This document shows positions 14,629-16,128 of a stretch of 16,128 nucleotides of DNA, one piece after another. The DNA lies in contig CACGGY010000018.1 in assembly GCA_902572675.1 (NCBI GenBank), forward strand, positions 1-16,128, in the 5' to 3' direction. Position 1 is the first letter of the stretch. The number at the start of each line of letters is the position of its first letter. The position numbers and the translations under genes are program-made. The notes under the pieces were generated by a model. The model had not been told where the DNA came from. It did not search any database and was given only the letters and a program-made list of their open reading frames with translations. The DNA is from an uncultured Prochlorococcus sp. (GTDB lineage: Bacteria > Cyanobacteriota > Cyanobacteriia > PCC-6307 > Cyanobiaceae).

Positions 14629-16128
14629 ATGCCAATAATTACCTTACCTGATGGTTCAAAAAAGGTTTTCGAAAACTCTGTAACTATTCTAGAAATTGCA
14701 CAGAGTATAGGCGCTGGATTAACTAAAGCAACAATTGCCGGGAAAGTAAATGGTGTTCTTCTTGATGCAACTATTCCTATAGATGAAGATTCTAAAGTTG
14801 TAATCATCACATCAAAAGATAAAGAAGGAATTGAAATAATAAGACATTCTTTTGCTCACCTTATAGGTCATGCAGTTAAACAAATTTACTCTGATATTAA
14901 AATGGCGATTGGGCCTGTAATTGAAGATGGTTTTTATTACGATATTTTTTCTGAATACAGATTTACTCCTGAAGATTTAATAAAAATCGAAAATAGAATC
15001 AATAAATTAATAAAAACAAACTATGACGTTGAAATTTTACAAGTTTCTAAAGAAGAGGCAATTAAAATATTTAAAGAAAGAAATGAGACTTTTAAACTAC
15101 GAATTATTGAAGATATTCCTGAAGAAAGTCTCATTAATTTATACAAGCACGAAGAATATATAGACATGTGTAGAGGTCCCCACGTACCCAATACTAGACA
15201 TTTGAGACATTTTAAATTACTTAAATTATCAGGTTCATATTGGAGAGGTAATAGTGAGAATGAATCATTACAGAGAATATATGGAACTGCATGGGCAAAA
15301 GAAAAAGAACTCAATGACTACTTAACAAGACTTGAAGAAGCTGAAAAAAGGGATCATAGAAAACTTGGCAAAAAACATTCACTATTTCATATTCAAGAAG
15401 AATCTCCAGGAATGATTTTTTGGCATCCAAATGGATGGACAATCTACCAGGTACTGGAAAAGTACATAAGACAAATACTCAAAAAAAATGATTATTTAGA
15501 AATAAAAACCCCACAAGCTGTTGATAAATCCCTTTGGGAAAAATCTGGTCATTGGGAAAAATTTAGAGACGATATGTTCACTACCGCATCAGAAAATCGA
15601 ACTTATGCAATTAAACCAATGAATTGTCCATGCCATATTCAAGTATTCAATCAAGGTTTAAAAAGTTATAAGGATTTACCTATTCGTCTTGCTGAATTTG
15701 GTTCTTGTCATAGAAATGAGCCATCTGGTGCACTACACGGATTGATGAGAGTAAGAAACTTTACTCAAGATGATGCACACATTTTCTGCACAGAAGAGCA
15801 AATCCAAGAAGAGGTATCTACTTTTATCGATCTTGTTTTCGAGGTTTATAAAACTTTTGGTTTTGATGAAATCATTATCAAATTATCAACTCGTCCTGAT
15901 CAAAGGGTAGGTAGTGAAGAGATTTGGAATAAATCAGAAGAGGCTCTTACCAAAGCTCTTGATAATAAGAATCTAAAATGGGAACTCCAACCAGGGGAGG
16001 GGGCTTTTTATGGTCCAAAAATAGAGTTCTCGTTAAAAGATTGTCTTAATAGAGTTTGGCAATGCGGAACTATTCAAGTTGATTTCTCAATGCCTATTAG
16101 ATTGAATGCAACTTATGTAGATATTGAT
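14629..16128 (+). CDS. thrS: Threonyl-tRNA synthetase, cut off by the right edge
   Basis: Class II synthetase that charges tRNA-Thr and clears mischarged Ser-tRNA. It is open from the ATG to the window end, giving 500 codons. Full-length relatives are about 640 residues, so the end of the catalytic domain and the anticodon-binding domain are missing here. In order: a TGS domain (about 1-62), then the editing domain with HSFAH (His73, His77) and CRGPH (Cys181, His185), then the catalytic core from about residue 245. Zinc ligands Cys333 (MNCPCH) and His384 (DDAHIF) are visible. The third ligand His should lie just beyond the edge. Motif 2 is seen as AEFGSCHRNEPSGALHG. Editing residues are intact, so proofreading is expected. 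It follows trpS by 3 nt. Confidence 0.97.
   Translation, partial: MPIITLPDGSKKVFENSVTILEIAQSIGAGLTKATIAGKVNGVLLDATIPIDEDSKVVIITSKDKEGIEIIRHSFAHLIGHAVKQIYSDIKMAIGPVIEDGFYYDIFSEYRFTPEDLIKIENRINKLIKTNYDVEILQVSKEEAIKIFKERNETFKLRIIEDIPEESLINLYKHEEYIDMCRGPHVPNTRHLRHFKLLKLSGSYWRGNSENESLQRIYGTAWAKEKELNDYLTRLEEAEKRDHRKLGKKHSLFHIQEESPGMIFWHPNGWTIYQVLEKYIRQILKKNDYLEIKTPQAVDKSLWEKSGHWEKFRDDMFTTASENRTYAIKPMNCPCHIQVFNQGLKSYKDLPIRLAEFGSCHRNEPSGALHGLMRVRNFTQDDAHIFCTEEQIQEEVSTFIDLVFEVYKTFGFDEIIIKLSTRPDQRVGSEEIWNKSEEALTKALDNKNLKWELQPGEGAFYGPKIEFSLKDCLNRVWQCGTIQVDFSMPIRLNATYVDID

Noticed and set aside
14517..14810. 97-codon open frame antisense to the trpS/thrS junction
   Set aside because: It lies wholly opposite two well-recognised synthetase genes and has no recognisable domain. 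It is a shadow of their codon pattern.
15021..15314. 97-codon open frame antisense to thrS
   Set aside because: It overlaps the conserved editing domain of thrS and its translation has no coherent fold signature.

Overview
The window is 16.1 kb of very AT-rich (roughly 30% GC), gene-dense bacterial DNA. The phylloquinone genes menB and menD and the proteins of the DUF760, DUF4336 and DUF697 families point to a cyanobacterium. The base composition, very short spacers and compact genes fit a streamlined marine picocyanobacterium, most likely high-light Prochlorococcus. That assignment rests on recognised protein families and composition, not on a database search. I see no IS element, CRISPR array, tRNA, rRNA, phage gene or broken gene. 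No stretch longer than 165 bp lacks a gene.

Layout. (1) glmU reads right from 51 and meets, one base apart, a left-reading cluster menD-menB-glgA-murF (6933 to 1402). This cluster combines two steps of phylloquinone synthesis, glycogen synthase and the last cytoplasmic step of UDP-MurNAc-pentapeptide assembly. (2) A 50-bp divergent gap separates menD from the right-reading pair lepB and a DUF760 gene (6984-7949). (3) This pair converges, 5 bp apart, with a second left-reading cluster (13031 to 7955). In transcription order it holds a DUF697 membrane protein with a decayed GTPase-like region, then a metal ABC transporter (binding lipoprotein, ATPase, permease), then a DUF4336 protein whose start overlaps the permease stop. 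(4) A 165-bp divergent spacer with candidate promoters leads right to a small Arg/Gly/Ser-rich protein with a ribbon-helix-helix-like core, then trpS (11-nt overlap) and thrS (3-nt gap). thrS runs off the right edge.

How the genes work together. glmU and murF supply cell-envelope precursors. menD and menB make the naphthoate head group of phylloquinone, the photosystem I quinone. glgA stores fixed carbon and lepB matures exported proteins. The ABC transporter has the His-His-Glu-Asp ligand set of manganese-type binding proteins, which suits the Mn demand of photosystem II. trpS and thrS charge tRNAs.

Most of the window is ordinary core genome. The points worth a second look are the RHH-like gene with its exact 17-bp repeat lying both upstream and inside its 5' coding end, the DUF697 protein that has lost its P-loop lysine, the DUF4336 protein coupled to the Mn-type permease, and the absence of room for terminators at both convergent junctions.
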